Below, in pieces: positions 1-7,942 of a stretch of 64,000 nucleotides of DNA. This DNA is from JACVRW01 sp963728155. GTDB lineage: Bacteria; Actinomycetota; Thermoleophilia; Solirubrobacterales; Thermoleophilaceae. The stretch is from contig CAVSJF010000025.1 of the NCBI GenBank assembly GCA_963728155.1, positions 53,683-117,682 of the forward strand, in the 5' to 3' direction. A program made the translations under genes and the position numbers. The notes beneath the pieces were generated by a model, which saw only the letters and a program-made list of their open reading frames with translations, did not search any database and had not been told where the DNA came from. Every line of letters begins with the position of its first letter. The first letter of the stretch is position 1.

Positions 1-138
1 GGGACGGGGGCCGGCACATGTCGGCGTAGCCGGCTCCCGTGGTCTGCGGAGACTGCCTTCGTGGCCGTCACCGCAGATACCTCCTCGTGTACCGGGGAGC
101 GGTTTGGTCTAAACGACCTTTCGGGTAACGAACCGCAC
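1..138. other. Leader region upstream of the amino-acid permease
   Basis: No gene is recognised here. The stretch holds short GCCGGC repeats (near 10-15 and 29-34) and a possible CGGTT...AACCG stem just before the permease start. I compared it by eye with the c-di-AMP (ydaO) riboswitch that often precedes such permeases and did not find its conserved GGGG-type cores. An in-frame GTG at 61 could extend the permease by 26 residues. Confidence 0.3.
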
Positions 139-1572
139 ATGGCCACCGCTGCTCGCAAGAGCCCCTTCGCGACCAAGTCCACCGAGCAGCTCCTCAAGAC
201 CGCGGAGGGCTCGGGCCTCCAGCGAGGAATCGGCACCCTCGATCTCACCGCGCTCGGCATCGGGGCGATCATCGGCACGGGCATCTTCGTGATCGTCGGC
301 GAGGCGATCGGCGAGTCCGGTCCCGCCCTTGTCATCTCATTCGTGCTCGCGGGCGTGACCTGCGTCTTCTCCGCGCTGTCCTACGCCGAGCTGGCGTCGA
401 CGATTCCGGTCTCGGGATCGGCCTACACCTACGCCTACGCGACGATGGGCGAGCTGCTCGCCTTCATCATCGGGTGGGACCTGATCCTCGAGTACGGCGT
501 ATCGGTGGCCGCCGTGGCGGTGGGCTGGGGGGCTTACTTCGTCGAGCTGATGGACTCGTTGTTCGGGGTTACGCTCAGCGAGTCGATCACCCTGCCTCCG
601 GGCGACGGCGGCAACGTCAACGTCCCCGCCTTCATGCTCATACTGGCCGTCGCCGGCGTCCTGATCCTCGGCGTTCGCCAATCGGCGCGCTCGAACACAA
701 TCATGGTGATCACGAAGCTGGTGGTACTGGCCTTCTTCATCCTCGTGGCGATCACCGCGTTCGACGGCGACAACTTCTCCAACTTCGCCCCCAACGGCTG
801 GAGCGGCATCGAGAACGCCGCCGCGCTGATCTTCTTCGCCTACATCGGCTTCGACGCGGTCTCCACCGGCAGCGAGGAGTGCAAGGACCCGGCCAAGAGC
901 CTGCCGATCGCGATCGTCGGCTCGCTGGTGATCTGCACGATCATCTACATCCTCGTGTCCGTGGCGGCGGTCGGCGCGCTGCCCGCCGACCAGCTGGCCG
1001 GCCAGGACGCGCCTCTGGCTGTCGCTCTCTCCGAGGGGGCGGGAGTCCAATGGGGCGCCGACATCGTCACCTTCGGAGCGCTCGTGGCCATCACGAGCGT
1101 GGTGCTCACCATTCTCTATGGCCAGACACGGGTGGCCTTCTCGATCTGCCGCGACGGCCTGCTTCCCTCGAGCCTCGCCGTAGTGTGGGAGAAGACGCGC
1201 ACGCCCGTGATCCTGACCCTCGTGTTCGCGATCCCCATAGCGCTTCTGGCCGCGTTCGTGCCGCTGCAGGAGATCGTCGAGCTGGTGAACATAGGCACGC
1301 TCTTCGCCTTCCTCATCGTGAACATCGCGGTGATCGTGCTACGGCGGACGAAGCCCGACATGGAGCGCGGCTTCCGCGTGCCGCTGGTGCCCGTCGTCCC
1401 GATCATCGGTGGCCTTCTCTGTATCTACCTGATGACCAAGCTGCCAGGGACGACCTGGGTGCGCTTCGGCCTGTGGCTGGTGCTCGGCATGATCATCTAC
1501 GCCGCCTACGGGTACCGCCACTCGACTATGCGCAACGACGGCGACGAGCCGGCCGACGCGGAGATGGCCTAG
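139..1572 (+). CDS. APC-family amino acid permease
   Basis: Predicted cytoplasmic-membrane amino-acid permease of the APC superfamily (YdaO/CAT-like branch). The protein is about 477 residues with roughly a dozen hydrophobic segments. The first membrane segment carries the family's unwound-helix signature (GIGAIIGTGIFV), and a second conserved segment contains FFAYIGFDAVSTGSEE, which lines the substrate site in relatives. I chose the ATG at 139 because family members normally start shortly before the FATKSTEQLL-type segment; a GTG at 61 is in frame but adds an unrelated polar stretch. It ends 36 bp before the next small membrane gene. Substrate cannot be read from sequence; cationic or neutral amino acids are likely. 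Confidence 0.9.
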   Translation: MATAARKSPFATKSTEQLLKTAEGSGLQRGIGTLDLTALGIGAIIGTGIFVIVGEAIGESGPALVISFVLAGVTCVFSALSYAELASTIPVSGSAYTYAYATMGELLAFIIGWDLILEYGVSVAAVAVGWGAYFVELMDSLFGVTLSESITLPPGDGGNVNVPAFMLILAVAGVLILGVRQSARSNTIMVITKLVVLAFFILVAITAFDGDNFSNFAPNGWSGIENAAALIFFAYIGFDAVSTGSEECKDPAKSLPIAIVGSLVICTIIYILVSVAAVGALPADQLAGQDAPLAVALSEGAGVQWGADIVTFGALVAITSVVLTILYGQTRVAFSICRDGLLPSSLAVVWEKTRTPVILTLVFAIPIALLAAFVPLQEIVELVNIGTLFAFLIVNIAVIVLRRTKPDMERGFRVPLVPVVPIIGGLLCIYLMTKLPGTTWVRFGLWLVLGMIIYAAYGYRHSTMRNDGDEPADAEMA

Positions 1573-1607
1573 TAGGCGTACTCGCCACCGCCGCCGCGAC
1601 TTGGTTC

Positions 1608-1985
1608 ATGGCCGGCGTGGGCTGGTTCGTGCAGGTGGTGCATTACCCGCTGTTCGCGTCGGTGGGCACCGACGCCTTTCCCCGGTACCACGAGGCCCAT
1701 TCGCGGCTGACGACCCGGGTCGTCCTCCTGCCCATGGTCGTGGAGCTGGCCGGCTCGGCGCTGCTGGTGGCCGACCGCCCAGCCGGAGTGGGGGCGGGAT
1801 TGGCATGGGCCGGCCTGGCTCTGGCGCTGGTCACGTGGGTTTCCACGGCGGCGATCCAGGTGCCTCGCCACCGCACCCTCACGCCGGACGGCGTGAAGAG
1901 CCTCGTGGCCGGGACCTGGGTCCGCACCATCGCGTGGACGGCCCACGGCGGGGTGATGCTGGCCATGCTCGACGCCGCACGCTGA
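1608..1985 (+). CDS. Small four-helix-type integral membrane protein
   Basis: Conserved-looking membrane protein of about 125 residues with three or four hydrophobic segments. The N-terminal part (WFVQVVHYPLFASVG, then YHEAHSRLTTRVV) resembles a widespread family of uncharacterised small membrane proteins (DUF1772/anthrone-oxygenase-like in layout). The ATG at 1608 falls inside the first hydrophobic helix; the reading frame stays open upstream into the permease, but no ATG, GTG or TTG is present there, so the true start is uncertain. Function unknown. Confidence 0.65.
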   Translation: MAGVGWFVQVVHYPLFASVGTDAFPRYHEAHSRLTTRVVLLPMVVELAGSALLVADRPAGVGAGLAWAGLALALVTWVSTAAIQVPRHRTLTPDGVKSLVAGTWVRTIAWTAHGGVMLAMLDAAR

Positions 1986-2008
1986 ACCGCCCGATAGTGT
2001 GATTTGCG

Positions 2009-2695
2009 ATGGCTTCTTCGCGCAAGGACGAGCGCGAGAAGGAGCGGCGTTTCAACCTGCGGACGCTCGTGATCGCGAGCTCCGCCTCCGCCACGGCGGC
2101 CGTCGTGACCTCGCAGCTCTGGATCGCCGGCACCTGGATCGCCGCGGCGCTGACGCCTGTGCTGGTGGCCCTGGTCAGCGAGCTGCTGCACCGCCCGACC
2201 GAGAAGATCGCCGAGCGCCTCACCACCGACCGGCCGCCCCTGCGGGGCGAGCGCGAACCTTCGCCGCGGGAGCTCGAGCCGGGCGAGGCGCCGATCCGCG
2301 TGTACCGCAGCGGCTCACCCCCACCGCGCCGGCGCAGGATCGCGGTGGGCGCCGTGCTCGGCACCGGCGCGCTGGCGCTGGTGATCGCGGTGGTGGCGCT
2401 GACCGTGCCAGAGCTGATCGCCGGCGGCGCGGTGGGCAGCAGCGACAGCAGGACCACCTTCTTCCAGCGCGATCGCGAGCGCTCGACCTCCGAAGAGGAA
2501 CAGCAGCGCCAGGCGCCGTCCGAGAGCACCCGGGAGTCGCCGTCGGCCACCGTTACGCCGAGCGAGCCTCAGACCAGCGGGGAGACGACCACCGAGCCGC
2601 CCGCCACCGAGCCGCCGCCCACGGCGACCACTCCCCCGCCCACGAGCTCGACGCCGGCCCCGGCCCCGGCACCGGCACCGGGTGCGCAGCCCTAG
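2009..2695 (+). CDS. Hypothetical membrane protein with Thr/Pro-rich tail
   Basis: I do not recognise the family. The 228-residue protein begins with a charged stretch (about 1-16), followed by a hydrophobic pair of segments (about 18-58), a basic/acidic cytosolic linker, a second hydrophobic segment (about 112-135) and a long low-complexity C-terminus rich in Ser, Thr, Glu and Pro ending in PAPAPAPAPG. Such tails usually lie outside the membrane or span cell wall. It sits 23 bp after the small membrane protein and before a metallo-hydrolase. No catalytic motif is visible. Confidence 0.7.
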   Translation: MASSRKDEREKERRFNLRTLVIASSASATAAVVTSQLWIAGTWIAAALTPVLVALVSELLHRPTEKIAERLTTDRPPLRGEREPSPRELEPGEAPIRVYRSGSPPPRRRRIAVGAVLGTGALALVIAVVALTVPELIAGGAVGSSDSRTTFFQRDRERSTSEEEQQRQAPSESTRESPSATVTPSEPQTSGETTTEPPATEPPPTATTPPPTSSTPAPAPAPAPGAQP

Positions 2696-2771
2696 CCGGG
2701 GCGATGCGTAGGCTGCGCGAATCCACCAGCTCGCCGAGAACGTATTCCGGCTCAAGGGCCGGCCACCCAAC

Positions 2772-3380
2772 GTGATCAACGTCTACCTGGTCGAGGACGT
2801 GCTGATCGACGCGGGAACCGACCGCGCGCACAGGCGAATCCTGCCCCAACTCGAGGGCCGCCAGGTAAGCGCCCACGCGCTCACCCACGCCCATCCCGAC
2901 CACTACGGCTCGAGCCACAAGGTCTGCGAGGCCCTCGAGATCCCGCTCTGGTGCAGCGAGCGTGACGCGCCGGTGGTGGAGGGCGCGCGCCCGCCGACCG
3001 GCGAGGGCCGGGGTCGCGGACTGGCGGCCAAGCTGCCGCTTCCGCCCGCCCACACGGTCGCGCGCAAGCTCGAGGAAGGCGATGAGGTGGCCGGGTTCAC
3101 GGTGATGGAGACCCCCGGCCACTCCCCGGGCCACCTCTCGTTCTGGCGCGACTCCGACCGCACTCTCATCTGCGGCGACGTGTTCTTCAACCTCAATCCG
3201 CTCACCGGCCGGCCCGGCCTGCGCGAGCCCCCGCGGGTCGTGACCCCCGACGTGGCGCTCAACCGGGAGTCCGCCCGGCGCGTGGCCCGCCTCCAGCCGG
3301 CGTTGACGCTCTTCGGGCACGGCCCGCCGCTGCGCGACGCCGAGAAGCTCGTCCGCTTCGCGCAGTCCCTGCCGCGCTGA
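2772..3380 (+). CDS. MBL-fold metallo-hydrolase
   Basis: Metallo-beta-lactamase-fold hydrolase, about 202 residues. The metal-binding signature THAHPDHYG is present near residue 38, followed by a downstream His in TPGHSPGHLSF, an Asp in LICGDVFF and a late His in FGHGPPL, giving a complete dinuclear zinc set. Substrate is unknown; glyoxalase II-like or lactonase-like roles are possible. The start is doubtful: similarity-like sequence (HQLAENVFRLKGRPPN) extends upstream of the GTG at 2772 back to an ATC codon at 2721, where an in-frame stop at 2709-2711 blocks further extension and no standard start codon occurs. Confidence 0.85.
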   Translation: MINVYLVEDVLIDAGTDRAHRRILPQLEGRQVSAHALTHAHPDHYGSSHKVCEALEIPLWCSERDAPVVEGARPPTGEGRGRGLAAKLPLPPAHTVARKLEEGDEVAGFTVMETPGHSPGHLSFWRDSDRTLICGDVFFNLNPLTGRPGLREPPRVVTPDVALNRESARRVARLQPALTLFGHGPPLRDAEKLVRFAQSLPR

Positions 3381-3403
3381 GCGACTCAACCGGACGAGAG
3401 CGC

Positions 3404-4342
3404 GTGCCACCATTGACGCCGGTGGCCCAGCGCTCTCACCACCACGGCCACGACCACGTGGCCACGGCGAACGGACGCCGGCTCGGCGTCGCCCTCGCAC
3501 TGATCCTGGGGTTCATGGCGGTCGAGGTGGTCGTCGGCATCCTCGCCTCCTCCCTCGCCCTGCTCTCCGATGCCGCGCACATGCTCACGGACGCCGGCGC
3601 GATCGCGCTCGCTCTCGTGGCGGCGCGACTGGCCGGCAGGCCGGCGCAGGGCGGCTTCACCTTCGGGCTCAAGCGCGCGGAGATCCTCTCCGCGCAGATC
3701 AACGGCGTGACGCTGGTGGCGCTGGCCGCGGTGATCGTGTTCGAGGGCATTCGCCGGCTGGTGTCGCCCCCGGACGTCGATGGCACGGCCGTGCTGGTGG
3801 TCGCCCTGGCGGGCATCGGGGTGAACCTGCTCGCGACCCTGGTCCTCGCCGGCGCCGACCGCCGCAGCCTCAACGTCGAGGGCGCCTTCCAGCACGTGCT
3901 GACCGACCTCTACGCCTTCATCGCCACGGCGGTCGCCGGCGGCGTCATCCTGGCGACCGGCTGGGGACAGGCCGACGGCATAGCCGCGCTGCTCGTGGCC
4001 GCGCTCATGTTCCGATCCGGGTGGGGTCTGCTGCGTGAGTCCGGGCGGGTACTGCTCGAGGCCGCACCGCGCGGCCTCGACCCCCAGGAGATCGGCCGCA
4101 CGCTCGCCTCGGAGCCCCACGTGGTGGAGGTGCACGACCTCCACGTGTGGGAGGTCACCTCGGGAATGCCCTCGCTGTCGGCGCACGTGACCGTCGGCGC
4201 GGGCTGCGACACCCAGTCGCACCGTCGCCGCCTCTCCGAGCTGCTGCAGGAGCGCTTCGGCATCGAACACACAACGCTTCAGGTCGAGGCCCGCCACGAG
4301 GGCCCGCTGGAGATCGAGCCGCTGCGGCCGGGCAGGGTCTGA
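3404..4342 (+). CDS. Cation diffusion facilitator (zinc/cadmium exporter, CzcD-like)
   Basis: Metal/proton antiporter of the CDF family in the cytoplasmic membrane. It begins with a His-rich stretch (SHHHGHDHV), has about six membrane segments, and carries the CzcD-type metal site in helix II (SDAAHMLTDA, HxxxD) and helix V (FQHVLTDLYAF, again HxxxD). The C-terminal cytosolic domain contains a EVHDLHVWEV motif typical of the regulatory ferredoxin-like fold. Length (312 residues) is normal. GTG start. Its stop codon directly abuts the start of the LigD phosphoesterase gene, so the two may be co-transcribed although functionally unrelated. Confidence 0.92.
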   Translation: MPPLTPVAQRSHHHGHDHVATANGRRLGVALALILGFMAVEVVVGILASSLALLSDAAHMLTDAGAIALALVAARLAGRPAQGGFTFGLKRAEILSAQINGVTLVALAAVIVFEGIRRLVSPPDVDGTAVLVVALAGIGVNLLATLVLAGADRRSLNVEGAFQHVLTDLYAFIATAVAGGVILATGWGQADGIAALLVAALMFRSGWGLLRESGRVLLEAAPRGLDPQEIGRTLASEPHVVEVHDLHVWEVTSGMPSLSAHVTVGAGCDTQSHRRRLSELLQERFGIEHTTLQVEARHEGPLEIEPLRPGRV

Positions 4343-4807
4343 ATGCCCCGCTTCGTGATCCAGCAGCACGATGCGACCTCGATGCACTACGACTTCCGCC
4401 TCGAGGTGGACGGGACCTTCAAGTCGTGGGCCGTGCCCAAGGGGCCCTCCACCGACCCGCGCGACAAGCGCCTGGCGATGGCCGTCGACGACCACGAGAT
4501 CTCCTGGGGCGACTTCGAGGGCGTGATTGGCGAGGGCTACGGCGCGGGCCGGGTGATCGTGTGGGATCGCGGCAGCTACGAGAGCCTTCACGAGGAGCCG
4601 ATGGGCGAGTCGCTGGCCGCCGGGCACGCCTCGTTCTGGCTCGACGGCCACAAGCTGCGCGGCGGCTGGTCCCTGAGGCACACCGACGGCCGGCGCTGGC
4701 TGCTTATCAAGCGCCGCGACGAGGAGGCCGACGCCCGGCGCCGGCCCACCAGCACCCAGCCCGAATCGGTGGTCAGTGGGCGGAGGATCGACGAGGTGGA
4801 AAGCTGA
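4343..4807 (+). CDS. ligD: LigD-type 3'-phosphoesterase domain protein
   Basis: Stand-alone version of the LigD 3'-phosphoesterase domain, 154 residues, which trims 3'-phosphate and ribonucleotide ends during bacterial non-homologous end joining. The metal-binding His cluster is visible: QQHDATSMHYDFRLE near the N-terminus, then DHEISWGDFEG, GEGYGAGRVIVWDRG, and the C-terminal ASFWLDGHKLRGGW block. It begins immediately after the CDF stop codon and is followed closely by separate ligase and polymerase genes in the same direction, which supports assignment to one split LigD system. Confidence 0.9.
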   Translation: MPRFVIQQHDATSMHYDFRLEVDGTFKSWAVPKGPSTDPRDKRLAMAVDDHEISWGDFEGVIGEGYGAGRVIVWDRGSYESLHEEPMGESLAAGHASFWLDGHKLRGGWSLRHTDGRRWLLIKRRDEEADARRRPTSTQPESVVSGRRIDEVES

Positions 4808-4821
4808 GCGACTACGCCGCA

Positions 4822-5721
4822 ATGAAGGCCGTGCTCTCCGACGAGCCGTTCTCGGATCCTGCTTGGGTCTTCGAGCGCAAGCTCGACGGCGTTCGTTGCA
4901 TCGCCCACCGCGACGGCTCGCGGGTGCGCCTGCTCTCGCGCACCGATCGCGACATGAGCGCTCAGTACTGGGAGATCGCCGAGGCCCTCGAAGCCGATCC
5001 GTGCGAGAACTTCGTGATCGACGGCGAGGTGGTGGCCCTCGACAGCCACGGGATCTCGCGGTTCGGGCGGCTGCAGCGCCGGGGCAAGGAGCGGGTGGCC
5101 ATCTACCTGTACGTGTTCGACCTGCTGCGCTTCGAGGGCACCGATCTGCGCGAGCTGCCCCTGCGGGAGCGCAAGCAGCAGCTGCGCGACGGCCTGCGCT
5201 TCCACGACCCGATCCGCTTCACCCCGCACCGCAACGAGCAGGGCGAGCGCCTGTTCGAGGAGGCCTGCCGCAAGGGCCTGGAGGGGGTGATCGCCAAGCG
5301 GGCCGACAGCCCGTATCGGTCCGCGCGCTCGCGCGACTGGCTGAAGCTCAAGTGCCACGCCGAGCAGGAGCTCGTGATCGGGGGCTACACCGCGCCGCAG
5401 GGGACGCGCACCGACTTCGGCGCGCTGCTCGTGGGCTACTTCGAGGGCGAGCAGCTCCGCTACGCGGGCAAGGTGGGCACCGGGTTCGGACAGTCGACCC
5501 TCGCCGAGCTGGGCGCGGCGATGCGAGAGCTCGAGGTGGAGGACAACCCGTTCGCCGAGGTCAATCCCGTCCCGCGCGGCACGCACTGGGTCAAGCCGGA
5601 GCTGGTGGCCCAGATCGCCTTCGCGGAATGGACGCGCGACGGGCGCCTGCGCCACCCGCGCTACCTGGGCCTGCGCGACGACAAGGCCGCCTCCGAGGTG
5701 GTACGGGAAGTTCCATCGTGA
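4822..5721 (+). CDS. ligD: ATP-dependent DNA ligase, LigD ligase domain
   Basis: ATP-dependent DNA ligase matching the ligase module of LigD. The adenylation motif KLDGVR lies at about residues 20-25 with Lys20 as predicted nucleophile; further nucleotidyltransferase motifs include IDGEVVALD, LYVFDLLRF, LEGVIAKR and WLKLKC, followed by the OB-fold half. Length (299 residues from ATG 4822) fits the isolated domain. A CTG at 4804 could add six residues and would overlap the upstream stop. It overlaps the polymerase gene by 4 bp (GTGA), implying translational coupling. Confidence 0.92.
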   Translation: MKAVLSDEPFSDPAWVFERKLDGVRCIAHRDGSRVRLLSRTDRDMSAQYWEIAEALEADPCENFVIDGEVVALDSHGISRFGRLQRRGKERVAIYLYVFDLLRFEGTDLRELPLRERKQQLRDGLRFHDPIRFTPHRNEQGERLFEEACRKGLEGVIAKRADSPYRSARSRDWLKLKCHAEQELVIGGYTAPQGTRTDFGALLVGYFEGEQLRYAGKVGTGFGQSTLAELGAAMRELEVEDNPFAEVNPVPRGTHWVKPELVAQIAFAEWTRDGRLRHPRYLGLRDDKAASEVVREVPS

Positions 5722-6599
5722 GCGTCGAGATAAGCCATCCCGACAAGGTGCTGTTCCCCGAGGACGGGATCACCAAGGGGGAGCTGGCCGATTACTACGA
5801 GCAGGCGGCGGAGTGGATGCTGCCCCACATCGAGGGCCGGCCGCTCAGCTTGCAGCGCTTTCCCGCGGGAATAGGCCAGCGCGGCTTCTTCCACAAGGAC
5901 GCGCCCGACTACTTCCCCGCGTGGGTGCGGCGCGTGAAGGCGGCCAAGCACGGCGGGAGCGTGACCCACGCCATCGCGAGCGACACCCGGACGCTGGTGT
6001 ACCTGGCCAACCAGAACACCATCACGCCGCACATCTGGCTGTCGCGCGCGGACCGGATCGACCGGCCCGACCGCCTCGTGATCGACCTCGATCCGGCGCC
6101 GGGAAGCGACTTCGCCGATGTCCGGCGCGCCGCTCGCAGTGCGGGCGACCTCCTGCGCGACGTGGGCCTCGAGCCCTACGCGCAGGTCACGGGCTCCAAG
6201 GGGATCCACGTGTGGACGCCGATCCAGCGCCGCGCGGACTTCGATCACGTGAAGGAGTTCGCGGACGAGCTGGCCGAGCTGCTGGCCAACCGCGATCCCG
6301 ACACCCTGACCACCGAGTTCCGCAAGGAGAAGCGCGAAGGGCGGATCCTGGTCGACGTGCTGCGCAACCGTTACGCACAGACCGTCGTGCCGCCCTACGC
6401 CGTGCGCCCCCGCGCCGGAGCGCCCGTGGCCACCCCGATCGAGTGGAGCGAGCTGTCCGACTCGAAGCTGCGCCCCGATCGATGGACGGTCCGGACGGTG
6501 CTGCGGCGCCTAGGGCGCAAGGGCGATCCCTGGGCGGACATGCAGGGCGAGGCGCGCGGTCTGTCGCAGCCCCGCAAACGCCTGCGGGCGCTGGCCTGA
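5718..6599 (+). CDS. ligD: LigD-type primase-polymerase (AEP superfamily)
   Basis: Archaeo-eukaryotic-primase-type polymerase of bacterial end joining, 293 residues, which adds ribonucleotides or fills gaps at broken ends. Family hallmarks are visible: the N-terminal HPDKVLFPEDGITKGELADYY block, the metal-binding acid pair in VIDLDPAPGSDF, GSKGIHVWTPI, and a third acid in ILVDVLRN. It starts with GTG at 5718 overlapping the ligase stop. The order phosphoesterase-ligase-polymerase equals the domain order of single-chain Pseudomonas LigD rather than the mycobacterial order. No Ku gene is present in the window. Confidence 0.92.
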   Translation: MSVEISHPDKVLFPEDGITKGELADYYEQAAEWMLPHIEGRPLSLQRFPAGIGQRGFFHKDAPDYFPAWVRRVKAAKHGGSVTHAIASDTRTLVYLANQNTITPHIWLSRADRIDRPDRLVIDLDPAPGSDFADVRRAARSAGDLLRDVGLEPYAQVTGSKGIHVWTPIQRRADFDHVKEFADELAELLANRDPDTLTTEFRKEKREGRILVDVLRNRYAQTVVPPYAVRPRAGAPVATPIEWSELSDSKLRPDRWTVRTVLRRLGRKGDPWADMQGEARGLSQPRKRLRALA

Positions 6600-6639
6600 T
6601 CCCCCGTTTAGCAGCACTCGGCGGGGGTAGACCAAACCT

Positions 6640-7701
6640 ATGCCGACGACGGGCGATTCCGCCGAGCGCCGGCTCGAGGCGCTGATCGAGCGCGGCGAGG
6701 ACAGGGGATGCGTGAACCTCTCCGACTTCTCGGAGCTGGTGTCCGAGCTGGGCCTCCCCGAGGAGGAGAACGAAGCGCTGCACGATCAGCTCGAGGCGCG
6801 CGGCGTCGTGCTGACCGACGACTGCGGCCAGGGCCCGCCGGCCGGGCCGGTCTACAACCACGACGCGCTCGCCACGCTGACCAGCGACGCGCTGCAGCTC
6901 TTCCTGCGCGACGTCCGCCGTCACCCGCTGCTCACCGCCGCGGAGGAGGTGGAGCTCGCGCAGCGCATCGAGCGCGGGGACCTCGAGGCCAAGGAGCGGA
7001 TGGTCAACTCCAACCTGCGATTGGTCGTGTCGCTGGCCAAGAAGTACCAGGGTCACGAGCTGGCTCTGCTCGACCTCATCCAGGAGGGCATCCTCGGGCT
7101 GATCCGAGCCGCCGAGAAGTTCGACTGGCGTAAGGGCTACAAGTTCTCGACCTACGCGACCTTCTGGATCCGCCAGGCGATCCAGCGCGGGCTGGCCAAC
7201 CAGGGCCGCACTATCCGCATCCCCGTGCACATCGGCCAGCGCGAGCGAAAGATCGCTCGCGTCGAGCGCGAGCTGGCGGCCCGGCACGGCCGCCCGCCCT
7301 CCGACGAGGAGATCGCCGCCGCCGCGGATCTCACCCTGATCGAGCTGCACGAGACGCGCGAGGCCCTCCGCACAATCACGAGCCTCGAACGCACGGTCGG
7401 CGAGGAGGGCCAGACCGAGCTCGGCGACCTGCTGGCGAGCAACGAGCCCGAGCCCCACCAGGAGGTGGAGATCGGACTGCGAGACCGCACCGTGCGCGAG
7501 GCGCTGGAGCAGCTGCCGGAGCAGGAGCGCCGGGTGATCAAGCTGCGCTACGGCATCGGCGGCCAGGACCCGACCGCGCTGCGGGAGGCGGGCCGCCTGA
7601 TGGGCCTCTCGCCGGAGCGGGTGCGCCGCATCGAGCACAAGGCGCTCGAGCACCTGGCCGAGATACGAGAGGTGGCGGCCCTGTCCGAGGCTCCCTGGTA
7701 G
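6640..7701 (+). CDS. RNA polymerase sigma-70 factor, RpoD-like with region 1.1-like N-terminus
   Basis: Primary-type or near-primary sigma factor of 353 residues. An N-terminal acidic helical domain (about residues 10-60) resembles region 1.1, which blocks free sigma from binding DNA. Region 1.2 follows (ALQLFLRDVRRHPLLTAAEE), then regions 2.1-2.4 (RLVVSLAKKYQG, DLIQEGILGLIRAAEKFDW, FSTYATFWIRQAIQR), region 3 (RTIRIPVHIGQ) and the region 4.2 helix-turn-helix (LREAGRLMGLSPERVRRIE). It heads a tight group: the next gene overlaps its stop by 1 bp. It is one of four sigma-70 genes within about 13 kb; which is the housekeeping factor cannot be decided here. Confidence 0.93.
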   Translation: MPTTGDSAERRLEALIERGEDRGCVNLSDFSELVSELGLPEEENEALHDQLEARGVVLTDDCGQGPPAGPVYNHDALATLTSDALQLFLRDVRRHPLLTAAEEVELAQRIERGDLEAKERMVNSNLRLVVSLAKKYQGHELALLDLIQEGILGLIRAAEKFDWRKGYKFSTYATFWIRQAIQRGLANQGRTIRIPVHIGQRERKIARVERELAARHGRPPSDEEIAAAADLTLIELHETREALRTITSLERTVGEEGQTELGDLLASNEPEPHQEVEIGLRDRTVREALEQLPEQERRVIKLRYGIGGQDPTALREAGRLMGLSPERVRRIEHKALEHLAEIREVAALSEAPW

Positions 7702-7940
7702 TGCCCAACCCCGAGCAGGAACAGGCCCGGATTCGCGAGAACATCGAGCGCACCCGCGCCGAGCTCGGGCAGACGGTCGAGGCGCTGGCCCAGAAGGCCG
7801 ACGTCAAGGCCCAAGCACAGGCCAAGGCACAGGAGCTCCAGCGCAGGCTCCCCGAGCCGCTGCGCGACAAGCCGGTCCTCCCGGTGGCCGCGGGCATCGG
7901 GGTGGCCTTGGTCGCGCTGTGGCTCATCAGGAGGCGCTAG
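7701..7940 (+). CDS. DUF3618-type small membrane-anchored protein
   Basis: Short 79-residue protein starting with GTG that overlaps the sigma-factor stop codon. The N-terminal half is an amphipathic coiled coil with the DUF3618-like pattern (IRENIERTRAELGQTVEALAQKADV), and the C-terminus has a single membrane segment ending in basic residues (LWLIRRR). Such proteins often accompany actinobacterial envelope-stress genes; molecular role unknown. The following gene has a near-perfect AGGAGG ribosome-binding site inside the end of this gene (7928-7933). Confidence 0.8.
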   Translation: MPNPEQEQARIRENIERTRAELGQTVEALAQKADVKAQAQAKAQELQRRLPEPLRDKPVLPVAAGIGVALVALWLIRRR

Positions 7941-7942
7941 CG

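Noticed and set aside
1..138. c-di-AMP (ydaO) riboswitch upstream of the permease
   Set aside because: Permeases of this type can carry one, but the conserved GGGGGACC- and GGGGUGAA-type blocks are not present.
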